Notes under the pieces: model-generated | What the model saw: the letters and a program-made list of their open reading frames with translations, nothing else | Databases searched by the model: none | What the model was told of the DNA's origin: nothing | From: Paracoccus yeei ATCC BAA-599 | GTDB taxonomy: Bacteria > Pseudomonadota > Alphaproteobacteria > Rhodobacterales > Rhodobacteraceae | Direction: 5' to 3' | Length of the DNA: 64,000 nt | Assembly: GCF_000622145.1 (NCBI RefSeq) | Contig: NZ_JHWH01000002.1 | Location: 328,032-392,031 of the forward strand | Made by a program: the position numbers and the translations under genes | Part shown: positions 10,182 through 18,669 of the stretch, piece after piece | Layout of the letters: each line of letters starts with the position of its first letter | Position numbering within the stretch: position 1 is the first letter of the stretch

Positions 10182-11573
10182 ATGGCGCAGAACTTCGACA
10201 TGGTGGTGATCGGTTCCGGCCCGGGCGGCTATGTCTGCGCCATTCGCGGGGCCCAACTGGGCCTGAAAGTCGCCTGTATCGAGCGCGAGCACCTGGGCGG
10301 CATCTGCCTGAACTGGGGCTGCATCCCGACCAAGGCGCTCCTGCGCTCGGCCGAGGTGTTCCACCTGATGCACCGCGCCAAGGAATTCGGCCTTTCGGCC
10401 GGCCAGATCGGCTATGACCTGGGTGCCGTCGTCCAACGCTCGCGCGGCGTGGCCAAGCAACTCGCGGGCGGCGTCGGCCACCTGCTGAAGAAGAACAAGG
10501 TCACCGTCATCATGGGCGAGGCCACGCTGACCGCCCCCGGCAAGATCAGCGTCAAGACCGACAAGGGCGCCGAGGAAATCACCGGCAAGGCCATCGTGCT
10601 GGCGACCGGTGCCCGCGCCCGCAACCTGCCGGGGCTGGAAGCCGACGGGGACCTGGTCTGGAACTACAAGCACGCGCTGCAGCCACCGCGCATGCCCAAG
10701 AAGCTGCTGGTCATCGGGTCGGGCGCGATCGGCATCGAATTCGCCAGCTTCTTCAACACGCTGGGCGCTGATACCACGGTGGTCGAGGTCATGGACCGCG
10801 TGCTGCCGGTCGAGGATGCGGAAATCTCGGCGCTGGCGAAAAAGCAGTTCGTCAAGCAGGGCATGAAGATCATCGAGAAGGCCACGGTCAAGAAACTGGA
10901 CCGCGCCTCCGGCAAGGTCACCGCCCACATCGAAAAGGACGGCAAGACCGAGACGCAGGAGTTCGACACGGTGATCTCGGCCGTCGGCATCGTCGGCAAC
11001 GTGGAAAACCTCGGCCTTGAAAAGCTGGGCGCCAAGATCGACCGCACCCATGTCGTGACCGACGAATATTGCCGCACCGGCGTCGAGGGGCTCTATGCCA
11101 TCGGCGACGTGGCGGGCGCCCCCTGGCTTGCCCACAAGGCCAGCCACGAAGGCGTCATGGTGGCCGAACTGATCGCCGGCCAGCATCCGCATCCGATCAA
11201 GCCGAACTCGATTCCGGGCTGCACCTATTGCAACCCGCAGGTCGCCAGCGTCGGCCTGACCGAGGAGAAGGCCAAGGCCGCGGGTTACGAGATCAAGGTC
11301 GGCCGCTTCCCCTTCATCGGCAACGGCAAGGCCATCGCCTTGGGCGAACCCGAGGGGCTGGTCAAGACCGTCTTCGACGCCAAGACCGGCGAGCTGCTGG
11401 GCGCACATATGGTCGGCGCCGAGGTCACCGAACTGATCCAGGGCTATGTCGTCGGCCGCACGCTGGAAACCACCGAGGCCGAGCTGATGGAGACGGTCTT
11501 CCCGCACCCGACCCTGTCGGAAATGATGCACGAATCCGTGCTTTCGGCCTATGGCCGCGCCATCCACTTCTAG
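10182..11573 (+). CDS. lpd: Dihydrolipoyl dehydrogenase (E3)
   Basis: Flavoprotein that reoxidises dihydrolipoyl groups of 2-oxoacid dehydrogenase complexes (or the glycine cleavage system) with NAD+. 463 aa: FAD-binding GSGPGG at residues 11-16, redox disulfide Cys42/Cys47 in GGICLNWGCIPTKALL, NAD-binding GSGAIGIEFASFF, and the C-terminal catalytic HPTLSEMMHE. The start at 10182 follows an AGAGGGGG ribosome site; an upstream in-frame ATG at 10125 overlaps DUF924 and is rejected. No E1/E2 genes are adjacent, so the partner complex cannot be named. Confidence 0.95.
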   Translation: MAQNFDMVVIGSGPGGYVCAIRGAQLGLKVACIEREHLGGICLNWGCIPTKALLRSAEVFHLMHRAKEFGLSAGQIGYDLGAVVQRSRGVAKQLAGGVGHLLKKNKVTVIMGEATLTAPGKISVKTDKGAEEITGKAIVLATGARARNLPGLEADGDLVWNYKHALQPPRMPKKLLVIGSGAIGIEFASFFNTLGADTTVVEVMDRVLPVEDAEISALAKKQFVKQGMKIIEKATVKKLDRASGKVTAHIEKDGKTETQEFDTVISAVGIVGNVENLGLEKLGAKIDRTHVVTDEYCRTGVEGLYAIGDVAGAPWLAHKASHEGVMVAELIAGQHPHPIKPNSIPGCTYCNPQVASVGLTEEKAKAAGYEIKVGRFPFIGNGKAIALGEPEGLVKTVFDAKTGELLGAHMVGAEVTELIQGYVVGRTLETTEAELMETVFPHPTLSEMMHESVLSAYGRAIHF

Positions 11574-11583
11574 GCAAGACCAA

Positions 11584-11604
11584 GGGGGCCCGCGCGGCCC
11601 CCTT
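11584..11604 (+). terminator. Terminator after lpd
   Basis: GGGGGCC (11584-11590) pairs with GGCCCCC (11596-11602), 5-base loop, TT. It lies 10 bases after the lpd stop. Confidence 0.7.
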
Positions 11605-11610
11605 CAGCAA

Positions 11611-11630
11611 TCACCGTTTTTCAAATACCC
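11611..11630 (+). repeat. Dispersed 20-base 3'-intergenic repeat, copy 1
   Basis: TCACCGTTTTTCAAATACCC, downstream of lpd in the sense direction. It differs by one base from the copies at 18578-18597 and 38669-38688. It shares its TTCAAATACCC end with the inverted repeat at 14430-14531. Confidence 0.8.
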
Positions 11631-11659
11631 ATATTCCGGCGCCGCCGCCGGGCCGGCGC

Positions 11660-12829
11660 TCAGGCGGAAGCCGGCATCCGCGCCTCGACCATGCCGGCAT
11701 ACCAGCTTGCGCCCGCCGGGATCGCATTGTCGTCGAAATCGTATTCCGGCGAATGAACCATGGCGGTGTCGCCGTTGCCGACAAAGATATAGGCGCCCGG
11801 CCGTTCGTTCAGCATATAGCTGAAATCCTCGCCCGCCATCAGGGGCAGCATGTCCATGTTCACGAAACCGGCCACCTGCCGGGCCACCTCCGCCGCGAAA
11901 CCAGTGGCTTGCGGGTCGTTCATGGTGACGGGATAGCCGCGCTCGTAATGCACCTCGGCCCGGGCGCCCAGCGCCGCGGCGGTGTTTTCCGCGACCCTCG
12001 CGATGGCGGCCTCGATCTGGTCGCGCACCTCGGGATCAAGGCTGCGGGCGGTGCCGCGCAGGGTCACCATCTGCGGGATGACGTTGTGGGCGGTGGAATC
12101 CGTCTCGACCACGCAGACCGAGACCACGCCGCTTTTCAGCGGATCGACGTTGCGCGACACAACGGACTGAAGTGCAACAATAATCTGCGCAGCCACCAAT
12201 GTGGTGTCGATGCATTCATGCGGCTTGGCCGCGTGGCCGCCCTTGCCCGTCACCACGATGTCGAACTGGTCGGCGGCGGCCATCATCGCGCCTTCGCGGA
12301 TCGCGAACGTGCCGACCGGATAGCCGGGCATGTTGTGCATGCCATAGAACTCCTGAATGCCCCAACGCTCGACCAGCCCGTCCTGGACCATGGCCAGGCC
12401 GCCGCCGCCGCCCTCCTCGGCGGGCTGGAAGATGACCACGGCGGTGCCGTCGAAATTGCGCGTCTCGGACAGGTATTTCGCGGCGCCAAGCAGCATGGCG
12501 GTGTGGCCGTCATGCCCGCAGGCGTGCATGACCCCCGGATTTTTCGAGGCATAGGCGCGCCCCGTCCGTTCCCGGATGGGCAGCGCGTCCATGTCCGCGC
12601 GCAGGCCCACGACCCGGCCGCTGCGGTCGGTCCGACCCCGGATCACGCCCACGACGCCGGTGCGGCCGATGCCCTCGACAACCTCGTCGCAGCCGAAGTC
12701 GCGCAACAGCGCGGCGACGCGGGCGGCGGTGCGATGCACCTCGTACAGCAGTTCCGGGTTCTCGTGGAAATCCCGGCGCCAGGCGGCGATCTCGGGCAGC
12801 AGTTCGGCGAAGCGGTTCTTGACGGGCAT
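11660..12829 (-). CDS. M20 family aminoacylase / amidohydrolase (HipO-like)
   Basis: Metallo-amidohydrolase of 389 aa, related to hippurate hydrolase, N-acyl-amino-acid deacylase and IAA-amide hydrolase. Metal-ligand motifs: HACGHDGHTAMLLGA and FQPAEEGGGG with the catalytic Glu; early signature WRRDFHENPELLYEVHRTA. A dimerisation domain sits in the middle. The substrate is likely an N-acylated amino acid but is not determined. It lies 187 bases downstream of the FAD oxidoreductase, with a heptamer array and a palindrome in between that may be its operator. Confidence 0.88.
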   Translation of the reverse strand: MPVKNRFAELLPEIAAWRRDFHENPELLYEVHRTAARVAALLRDFGCDEVVEGIGRTGVVGVIRGRTDRSGRVVGLRADMDALPIRERTGRAYASKNPGVMHACGHDGHTAMLLGAAKYLSETRNFDGTAVVIFQPAEEGGGGGLAMVQDGLVERWGIQEFYGMHNMPGYPVGTFAIREGAMMAAADQFDIVVTGKGGHAAKPHECIDTTLVAAQIIVALQSVVSRNVDPLKSGVVSVCVVETDSTAHNVIPQMVTLRGTARSLDPEVRDQIEAAIARVAENTAAALGARAEVHYERGYPVTMNDPQATGFAAEVARQVAGFVNMDMLPLMAGEDFSYMLNERPGAYIFVGNGDTAMVHSPEYDFDDNAIPAGASWYAGMVEARMPASA

Positions 12830-12904
12830 GGGACACTCTCCTTCGCGGGCAGGTTAGCCCTTTCGCGGGGCGCCGCAAGCCCGCGCAACGGCAGCGCGCG
12901 TTGC

Positions 12905-12918
12905 GCCGGTGCACCGGC
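12905..12918. promoter_or_regulatory. 14-bp perfect palindrome upstream of the M20 gene
   Basis: GCCGGTGCACCGGC, centred about 82 bases before the amidohydrolase start. Its GGTGCACC core resembles the heptamers of the array at 12963-13011. Candidate operator; the regulator is unknown. Confidence 0.4.
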
Positions 12919-12962
12919 CCCCGGGACAGGCACGAAAACCCAAGGATCGCCGGGATTTTGGC

Positions 12963-13011
12963 CGTGCAGCCCGTGCACGGCGCGTACACCGGGCGTACAC
13001 CGCCCATGCAC
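12963..13011. repeat. Array of five CGTRCAC-like heptamers at 9-11 bp spacing
   Basis: CGTGCAG at 12963, CGTGCAC at 12972, CGTACAC at 12983 and 12994, and CATGCAC at 13005. The last four are exactly 11 bases apart with 4-base spacers, the geometry of direct-repeat operators. It lies between the FAD oxidoreductase stop and the M20 gene. Confidence 0.5.
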
Positions 13012-13016
13012 CGCGA

Positions 13017-14360
13017 TCAGATGGACGGCCCCAGTTCGACCCGCGACCCGTCCGAAAAGCGCGAGAACCGGAACCGGCGCAGATCATGCTGCGGCGCCCG
13101 GCCCAGGATCATGTCGGCCATGACCCGCCCCACCCCCGGCCCGATTCCGAAGCCGTGGCCGGACAACCCCGTCGCGATGTAGAATCCCGGCAGCGGGGTT
13201 TCGTCCAGCACCGGCACCTGGTCGGGCGTCACGTCGATCATCCCCGCCCAGGCGCGGGCGATCGCGGGTCGGCCAAGCGCGGGGAATGCCGCAGCGAAAT
13301 CGTCGCGCAGCGTTTCGATCCGTCCCAGGTTCGGGGCCGGGTCAAGGACGCGCATCGCCTCGAAGGGCGAGGCTGCGTCCGCCGCCCAGCGGCGCGGCGT
13401 CCCCCAAGCATCGGGATAGTGGCGCGGCGCCGCGGGCGCGAGGCGGGTGTGGCGCATGTCGCGGCGGATCTGCGGCAGAAAGGCCCCCAGGTTCCGGAAT
13501 GCGTCGGGCCCGACCCAGAAATCATGGCCGATGCCCGGCGCCAGCGTATAGCCGCCATCCGCCCGACGGCGAAAGGCAAAGCCGGAATCGGCGGCGTTGC
13601 CGGCGTGGAACTCCGGCATCGGCGGCGTCGCAGCGACCGTCGCGCGCACCGCAAGCTGCGGAAAGCCCAGCCCCGCATGGCGCGCCAGAAGCGAGGACCA
13701 GGCGCCCCCGGCCAGCAGCACCTGCGGCGCAGCGATGGGCCCTTTTTCGGTGACCACCCCCGAAACCCGCCCGGCGGCGGTCTCGACGGCGCGCACGGCG
13801 CAGGATTCGTGCAGGCTCGCGCCCGCCTCGGCGGCAAGGCCCGCGATGGCGGGAACGGCGGTCCAGGGCTCGGCCCGCGCATCGCTCGCAGTGTGAAGTC
13901 CGCCGACCCAGCCGGCGGCATTGGGCAGCAGGGCATCCAGTTCCGCCCGCGACAGCATCCGCGTGTCCAAGCCATGGGCGCGGGCATGGGGCAGCCAGCT
14001 TTCGAAATTCGCCAGATCCGCCCGGCCATTGGCCAGATAAGTGGTCCCGGTCCGGCGCAGCCCCACCGCCTCGCCCAAGCGCTGCTGCAAGCCGTCCCAC
14101 AGGCGCAGGGCATGGATCATCACCGGCAGTTCGGCCGGGTCGCGGCCCTGCTGGCGCACCCAGCCCCAGTTGCGCGAGCTTTGCTCGCCCGCGATGCGGC
14201 CCTTTTCGCACAGGACGACCCGGCGCCCGGCCTCGGCCAGGTAAAGCGCCGTCGCGACGCCGGCGATGCCGCCGCCGATCACGACCACATCGGCCTGCGC
14301 CGGAGGATCGGCGGCAAAGCGCATGGGGGTCGCAAGGGAAATCGGTCCGCCGGTCTGCAT
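13017..14360 (-). CDS. FAD-dependent oxidoreductase (DAO family)
   Basis: A 447-aa flavoprotein of the glycine/D-amino-acid oxidase (DadA/OrdL-like) family, predicted to oxidise amines or N-methyl amino acids. N-terminal dinucleotide-binding motif VVVIGGGIAGVATALYLAEAG (split around residues 25-45), SSRNWGWVRQQGRD as substrate-domain signature, and the C-terminal TGLSGHGFGIGPGVGR FAD contact. The start at 14360 is used because homology begins soon after it; residues further upstream in frame derive from the inverted repeat. Its neighbour, an M20 amidohydrolase on the same strand, suggests a small catabolic unit for N-substituted amino acids (inference). Confidence 0.87.
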   Translation of the reverse strand: MQTGGPISLATPMRFAADPPAQADVVVIGGGIAGVATALYLAEAGRRVVLCEKGRIAGEQSSRNWGWVRQQGRDPAELPVMIHALRLWDGLQQRLGEAVGLRRTGTTYLANGRADLANFESWLPHARAHGLDTRMLSRAELDALLPNAAGWVGGLHTASDARAEPWTAVPAIAGLAAEAGASLHESCAVRAVETAAGRVSGVVTEKGPIAAPQVLLAGGAWSSLLARHAGLGFPQLAVRATVAATPPMPEFHAGNAADSGFAFRRRADGGYTLAPGIGHDFWVGPDAFRNLGAFLPQIRRDMRHTRLAPAAPRHYPDAWGTPRRWAADAASPFEAMRVLDPAPNLGRIETLRDDFAAAFPALGRPAIARAWAGMIDVTPDQVPVLDETPLPGFYIATGLSGHGFGIGPGVGRVMADMILGRAPQHDLRRFRFSRFSDGSRVELGPSI

Positions 14361-14429
14361 GGCGCAAGGCTTAATTCGGCGCAAGGCGCGCCACAAGCGG
14401 TCTCGGCAACCGGACTTGTGCAAGTGCAG

Positions 14430-14531
14430 GGTTTCCTTGTTGTTCAAATACCCAAACCGGCCGTTTCGCAAAAGCGACGCCGGTGGTCTTGGCCAGCAGT
14501 GCCGAATGGGTATTTGAACAACAAGGAAACC
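14430..14531. repeat. Perfect 24-bp inverted repeat with 54-bp spacer
   Basis: The left arm 14430-14453 (begins GGTTTCCTTG, ends CAAATACCC) is exactly complementary to the right arm 14508-14531. The right arm begins 1 base from the stop codon of the thiamine pyrophosphokinase gene. On the minus strand the transcript can form a 24-bp stem between that gene and the FAD oxidoreductase. The arm ends match the TTCAAATACCC tail of the dispersed 20-mer. Confidence 0.9.
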
Positions 14532-14532
14532 T

Positions 14533-15174
14533 TCAAAGCGCCTGCGCAAGGTCGGCCAGATGCGCGCGCGGCAGGATCAGCAGCACGGGTCCTTCGATCG
14601 CCAGGCGCAGGGGGCCGGTGCAGCGGTTCGAGGTTCCGACGCGCCCGTCCGGGGCAAGGTCGAGCCCGTCGATGGGCCATTCCAGACCCTGCGAGCGCCC
14701 GCGCGCCGGTCCCATCGGGAACAGCGAGACGCGGGTGCCGGGCGGCAGGTCCAGGGCGATTTCGGGCGGGGCCAGGGCGATGGCGTCATCGCCCGCCAGC
14801 AGGATGCAGGGCGGGCCCAGGCGGCGCGCCAGCGTCGAGAGAGCGGCCAGGAAATGATCCTGGCGCGCGCCGGAAAAGCCCAGGCCAATGACCAGGGGCG
14901 CGTCGATCCGGGACAGGCATTTTTCGAAATCCGTGCTGTCCTGTTCGGCGATGCGGTGCAGGTTTTCGGCCGGGATGGCGGTGCGGGCCGCCTCAGACAG
15001 GCTGTCGAAATCGCCCCAGACGGCGGCGGGGGTCAGGCTCCGGGCCAGGGCCTGGTCGGCGCCGCCGTCCGCCGCGGCCACGGTGGGCGCCAGCGCCAGC
15101 GCCTGGGCCAGGTCGTCCGGCCCGAGCGGCCCGCCACCGATCAGGGTGACGGGCTGGCGGCTTTGCAGGATCAT
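14533..15174 (-). CDS. Thiamine pyrophosphokinase
   Basis: Transfers pyrophosphate from ATP to thiamine to give thiamine diphosphate. 213 aa, the family's normal length. Motifs: VAAADGGADQAL, VWGDFDSL and DSTDFEKCL (Asp-rich Mg/ATP site), then a C-terminal beta-rich thiamine-binding domain (GLEWPIDGL, GTSNRC). The start overlaps the DUF2842 stop (ATGA), so it is translationally coupled to the purA operon. No TPP riboswitch is seen. Confidence 0.92.
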   Translation of the reverse strand: MILQSRQPVTLIGGGPLGPDDLAQALALAPTVAAADGGADQALARSLTPAAVWGDFDSLSEAARTAIPAENLHRIAEQDSTDFEKCLSRIDAPLVIGLGFSGARQDHFLAALSTLARRLGPPCILLAGDDAIALAPPEIALDLPPGTRVSLFPMGPARGRSQGLEWPIDGLDLAPDGRVGTSNRCTGPLRLAIEGPVLLILPRAHLADLAQAL

Positions 15175-15383
15175 TCGCCCTTGCCGATGCCGCGGAAGAT
15201 GCGGCGGAACGGGAAGGCCCAGAGCACGCCCAGGCCCACATAGACCGCGAATTCGGCCAGGATCGGCAGGCGTCCGAAGCGGGCGTCCAGCCAGTTCATC
15301 AGCGTCACCGCCACCACGATGTAAAGCGGCAGGCCGATCAGCAGCACCACCAGCGACCAGCGTTTGCGCGCCTTGAGGTCCAT
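15171..15383 (-). CDS. DUF2842 family membrane protein
   Basis: A 70-aa protein with two predicted transmembrane segments (LVVLLIGLPLYIVVAVTLMNW and a second hydrophobic stretch FAVYVGLGVLWAFPF) and a basic N-terminus, MDLKARKRW. It matches the short alphaproteobacterial DUF2842 family; function unknown. Its ATG overlaps the purA stop by one base, and its stop overlaps the thiamine pyrophosphokinase start, so the three genes form a tight operon. Confidence 0.85.
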   Translation of the reverse strand: MDLKARKRWSLVVLLIGLPLYIVVAVTLMNWLDARFGRLPILAEFAVYVGLGVLWAFPFRRIFRGIGKGE

Positions 15384-16675
15384 CAGTCGGCGAAGGGGTC
15401 GGTGACGAGGATGGTGTCGTCGCGCTCGGGCGAGGTCGAAAGCAGCGCCACGGGGCACTGGATCAGTTCCTCGATGCGGCGGACGTATTTGATCGCCTCG
15501 GCCGGCAGATCGGCCCAGCTGCGCGCGCCTTGCGTCGATTGCTGCCAGCCCGGCATCTCTTCGTAGACCGGGGTCACCTTGGCCTGCAGGGCGGCGGCGG
15601 TGGGCAGGTGGTCGAAATGCTGGCCGTCGATTTCGTAGCCCGTGCAGATCTTCAGCGTCTTGAACCCGTCCAGCACGTCGAGCTTGGTCAGCGCGATGCC
15701 ATCCACGCCGGAAATCGCGCAGGTCTGGCGCACCAGCACCGCGTCGAACCAGCCGCAGCGGCGCTTGCGGCCGGTGACGGTGCCGAATTCATGGCCGCGC
15801 TCGCCCAGGCGCTGGCCGTCCTCATCCTCGAGCTCGCTCGGGAAGGGACCGGAGCCGACGCGGGTGGTATAGGCCTTGACGATGCCCAGCACGAAGCCGA
15901 TGGCCGAGGGGCCCATGCCGGTGCCGGTCGCGGCCATGCCCGACATGGTGGTCGAGGAGGTCACGTAAGGATAGGTGCCGAAGTCGATGTCGAGCAGCGA
16001 GCCCTGCGCGCCCTCGAACAGGATGCGCTTGCCGGCGCGGCGATAGTCGTTCATCACCTTCCAGACCGGCTGGGCGTATTGCAGAAGCTTCGGCGCGATC
16101 TCCAGGAGCTTCGCGCGCAGCTCGGCCCGGTCGATGGGCGTGGCGCCCAGGCCCTGGCGCAGCGCATCGTGATGCGCGAGCAGCCGGTCGAGCCGGGCGT
16201 CCAGCGTCTCTTCGTCGCCGAGGTCGGCGACGCGGATGGTCCGGCGGCCGACCTTGTCCTCGTACGCCGGGCCGATGCCGCGGCCGGTGGTGCCGATCTT
16301 GGAGGCCCCCGCCGCCTCTTCGCGCAGCTTGTCGAGGTCCTGATGCAGCGGCAGGATCAGCGGCGTGTTTTCCGCGATCATCAGGTTTTCGGGGCTGATC
16401 TGCACGCCCTGGGCCGACAGCTTGTCGATTTCGGCAAACAGCGCCCAGGGGTCCAGCACGACGCCGTTGCCGATGACCGCCATTTTGCCCGCGCGCACGA
16501 TGCCCGAGGGCAGGAGCGACAGCTTGTAGACCTGGTTGCCGATGACCAGCGTGTGGCCCGCGTTGTGCCCGCCCTGGAAGCGCGCGATCACGTCGGCGCG
16601 TTCGGACAGCCAGTCCACGATCTTGCCCTTGCCTTCGTCGCCCCATTGCGCGCCGACGACCACCACATTGGCCAT
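15383..16675 (-). CDS. purA: Adenylosuccinate synthetase
   Basis: GTP-dependent condensation of IMP and aspartate, the first committed step to AMP. 430 aa. The N-terminal GTP/catalytic loop [15 protein letters not shown] and [11 protein letters not shown] are present, as is the IMP-binding [19 protein letters not shown] block. First gene of the operon with DUF2842 and thiamine pyrophosphokinase. With guaB further along the window, both branches from IMP are represented. Confidence 0.98.
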   Translation of the reverse strand: MANVVVVGAQWGDEGKGKIVDWLSERADVIARFQGGHNAGHTLVIGNQVYKLSLLPSGIVRAGKMAVIGNGVVLDPWALFAEIDKLSAQGVQISPENLMIAENTPLILPLHQDLDKLREEAAGASKIGTTGRGIGPAYEDKVGRRTIRVADLGDEETLDARLDRLLAHHDALRQGLGATPIDRAELRAKLLEIAPKLLQYAQPVWKVMNDYRRAGKRILFEGAQGSLLDIDFGTYPYVTSSTTMSGMAATGTGMGPSAIGFVLGIVKAYTTRVGSGPFPSELEDEDGQRLGERGHEFGTVTGRKRRCGWFDAVLVRQTCAISGVDGIALTKLDVLDGFKTLKICTGYEIDGQHFDHLPTAAALQAKVTPVYEEMPGWQQSTQGARSWADLPAEAIKYVRRIEELIQCPVALLSTSPERDDTILVTDPFAD

Positions 16676-16861
16676 TGTGCTTTCCTTCCGCGGTCATGAA
16701 TGCCGAGCACGGTATAATGGCCAGGGCGCTGCTGGGAAAGCGCATTCCATGCCGCGCGGAAAATCGGCCTGCGGCCCGTGCGGAAATGCTTTGCCGGGGG
16801 CGCGGCAGTCGTGGGAACACTGGGGCGACCGGGACGGTCCCGGCCGCAAGGGAGACAGACC

Positions 16862-17677
16862 ATGTGCAATGCCTGCGTGATCGAAAGCGTCAAGCAAACC
16901 ATGATGAGCCGGCGCAGCCTGTTCATGGGGGCGGCCGCCAGCGGCGCCGCCGCCATCGCGTCCAGCGCGCTGAGCGCCCGCCCGGCCCTGGCCGAGGCCA
17001 GGGGCAAGGTCCTGGACCTGACCTATGTGTTCGACGAAAAGTTCCCGACCTTCGACGGGGTGCCCGGCATCGCCTATGAGGAGGCGGTGAATTTCGACGC
17101 CTCGGGCTATCAGCTGTGGAAGATCACCGTCTTTGAGCATTCCGGCACCCATGTCGACGCGCCGCTGCATTTTTCCAAGGACGGCATGTCGGTGGCGGAA
17201 CTGCCGCCGGAAAGCCTGATCTGCCCGCTTTGCGTCATCGACATCACCGCCAAGGCCCGCGACGACGCCAATGCGGCGCTGGAGGCCGAGGATGTCGAGG
17301 CCTGGATCAGCGCCCATGGCGCGATCCCGGCGGGCGCCTGCGTCGCGATGCATTCCGGCTGGGGCGCGAAGGTCGCCACGCCCGCGTTCCGCAACACGCC
17401 GGACGGGGCATTCGCCTTTCCGGGCTTCGGCAAGTCGGCGACGGATCTGCTGGCGACGATGGATGTCGCGGCCATCGCCAGCGACACGCTGTCCCTGGAC
17501 CCCGGCAACTCGGCCGATTTCGCGGTGCACAACTCCTGGCTGCCGGGCGGGCGCTACGGGATCGAGAACCTGGCCCATGTCGACCAGCTTCCGGCCAAGG
17601 GCGCAACGATCTTTGTCGGGGCACCCAAGCACGCGCGCGGCACCGGCGGCCCGGCCCGCGTGATGGCGCTGGTCTGA
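16862..17677 (+). CDS. Tat-exported cyclase-family (kynurenine formamidase-like) hydrolase
   Basis: A 271-aa metal-dependent hydrolase of the cyclase/Kynureninase-formamidase-like family, with the zinc motif HSGTHVDAPLHF. The N-terminus is unusual: MCNACVIESVKQ (Cys2 and Cys5) precedes a twin-arginine signal (SRRSLF, Arg17-Arg18, then AAASGAAAIASSAL), with likely cleavage after ARPALA. A good ribosome site (GGGAGA) precedes ATG 16862. Export implies a periplasmic substrate; the reaction is unknown. Its stop overlaps the start of the AhpD-like gene (TGATG), so the two are co-translated. Confidence 0.87.
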   Translation: MCNACVIESVKQTMMSRRSLFMGAAASGAAAIASSALSARPALAEARGKVLDLTYVFDEKFPTFDGVPGIAYEEAVNFDASGYQLWKITVFEHSGTHVDAPLHFSKDGMSVAELPPESLICPLCVIDITAKARDDANAALEAEDVEAWISAHGAIPAGACVAMHSGWGAKVATPAFRNTPDGAFAFPGFGKSATDLLATMDVAAIASDTLSLDPGNSADFAVHNSWLPGGRYGIENLAHVDQLPAKGATIFVGAPKHARGTGGPARVMALV

Positions 17678-18075
17678 TGGCAACGGTCCCGCTGCTGTCC
17701 GACGAGGAGGCGCCCGCGGAATCGCGGGCAGTCTTCGAAGCCATCCGCGCCGCACGGGGCACGGATTACGTCAACAACTTCTGGCGCGCGCTGGCGCATG
17801 ATCCGGCGCTTCTGCGCGCGACATGGGAACGGCTTTCGGCGGTCATGGGGCCGGGCGCGCTGGACCCGCTGGTCAAGGAGATGGTCTATCTGGCGGTCTC
17901 GACGGCGAACGGCTGTTCCTATTGCGTCCATTCCCACACCGCCGCCGCCCGCGCCAAGGGCATGACCCCCGCGCAGCACGCCGAACTGCTGGCGGTGATC
18001 GCCATGGCCAGCCAGACCAATGCGCTGGCCAACGCGCTTGCGGTGCCGGTGGATGCGCGGTTCATGGAGGACTGA
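17677..18075 (+). CDS. Carboxymuconolactone decarboxylase / AhpD-like protein
   Basis: A 132-aa alpha-helical protein with the AhpD-type redox/proton-relay motif GCSYCVHSHTAAA. The N-terminal FWRALAHDPALLRATWERL is typical of 'peroxidase-related' CMD proteins. It probably acts as a peroxidase/hydroperoxide reductase or decarboxylase-like enzyme; sequence does not say which. It is cytoplasmic (no signal), unlike its exported operon partner. The start shares one base with the upstream stop. Confidence 0.87.
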   Translation: MATVPLLSDEEAPAESRAVFEAIRAARGTDYVNNFWRALAHDPALLRATWERLSAVMGPGALDPLVKEMVYLAVSTANGCSYCVHSHTAAARAKGMTPAQHAELLAVIAMASQTNALANALAVPVDARFMED

Positions 18076-18199
18076 CGGAACGACAGGGAGCCGATGCCGC
18101 AACGCAGCATTGCAGTTTCGGCAGTAGCTACGGCAGCAAGGATGACTTATCTTGGCCTGCAGGGGAGGAAACCGTTCGCCAACACCGAAAGGGTTTCCA

Positions 18200-18418
18200 A
18201 TGGCACTGCACTCCAACGCCTATTCGTCCTGGCTGCCGGCCGCCTATGACGCCTTCTTTGCCAAGCTGGGCCAGGGTCTGAACGCCTATGTCGAGACGCG
18301 CTCGCGCCGGGCGGAGATCGCCGCGCTCGAAGCGAAATCGGACGAGGAACTGGCCCGCATGGGAATCGCGCGGGACCGTATCGTGCATTACGTCTTTCGC
18401 GACCTGGTCTGGATCTGA
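18200..18418 (+). CDS. DUF1127 domain protein
   Basis: A 72-aa protein. The C-terminal half has the DUF1127 pattern: an Arg-rich helix (VETRSRRAEIAALEAKSD), EELARMGIARDRI, then a hydrophobic tail ending FRDLVWI. It is a small alphaproteobacterial family linked to RNA turnover and stress responses in some species; the role here is not predictable. The start at 18200 has GGGTTT upstream but no strong ribosome site. A strong terminator follows within 10 bases. Confidence 0.8.
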   Translation: MALHSNAYSSWLPAAYDAFFAKLGQGLNAYVETRSRRAEIAALEAKSDEELARMGIARDRIVHYVFRDLVWI

Positions 18419-18427
18419 CCGCCGGAG

Positions 18428-18458
18428 CAGGGGTGCGGCGATGGCCGCGCCCCTGTTT
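18428..18458 (+). terminator. Terminator after the DUF1127 gene
   Basis: A 12-bp stem (18428-18439 with 18444-18455, one T-G pair), 4-base loop, TTT. It starts 10 bases after the stop. The remaining gap up to 18669 holds the repeat at 18578 and nothing else I can assign. Confidence 0.75.
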
Positions 18459-18577
18459 GCGCATCCGTGGTGGTGCGCCCTGCCCTTTCAGGCCCCGTCC
18501 GCAGTCTGATGGGCGCGAGTCTGATGGGCGCGCGGGGATGAAGCACCGCGCGGCGGCGCGAGCGGCGGGGCCGGATC

Positions 18578-18597
18578 GGGTATTTGGAAAACGGTGA
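18578..18597 (-). repeat. Dispersed 20-base 3'-intergenic repeat, copy 2
   Basis: On the minus strand TCACCGTTTTCCAAATACCC, identical to the copy at 38669. It lies about 70 bases downstream of the minus-strand glutamine amidotransferase stop, again in the sense direction. Confidence 0.85.
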
Positions 18598-18669
18598 AAG
18601 CCGGGGTGCCGGAACCGGGTCGATCCCTGGTCCGGCGTTTCGGGTCCGGCGTCCTTGCCGCCCGGCGCG

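Noticed and set aside
12963..13011. A CRISPR array
   Set aside because: The repeat unit is 7 bases with 4-base spacers, far too short for CRISPR, and no cas gene is present.
14361..14549. An N-terminal extension of the FAD oxidoreductase through the inverted repeat
   Set aside because: Residues there derive from the repeat and show no family similarity; the homologous region begins after Met at 14360.
16713..16718. A TATAAT -10 box for the cyclase gene
   Set aside because: The hexamer is present, but no acceptable -35 lies 16-18 bases upstream, and it is about 140 bases from the start codon.
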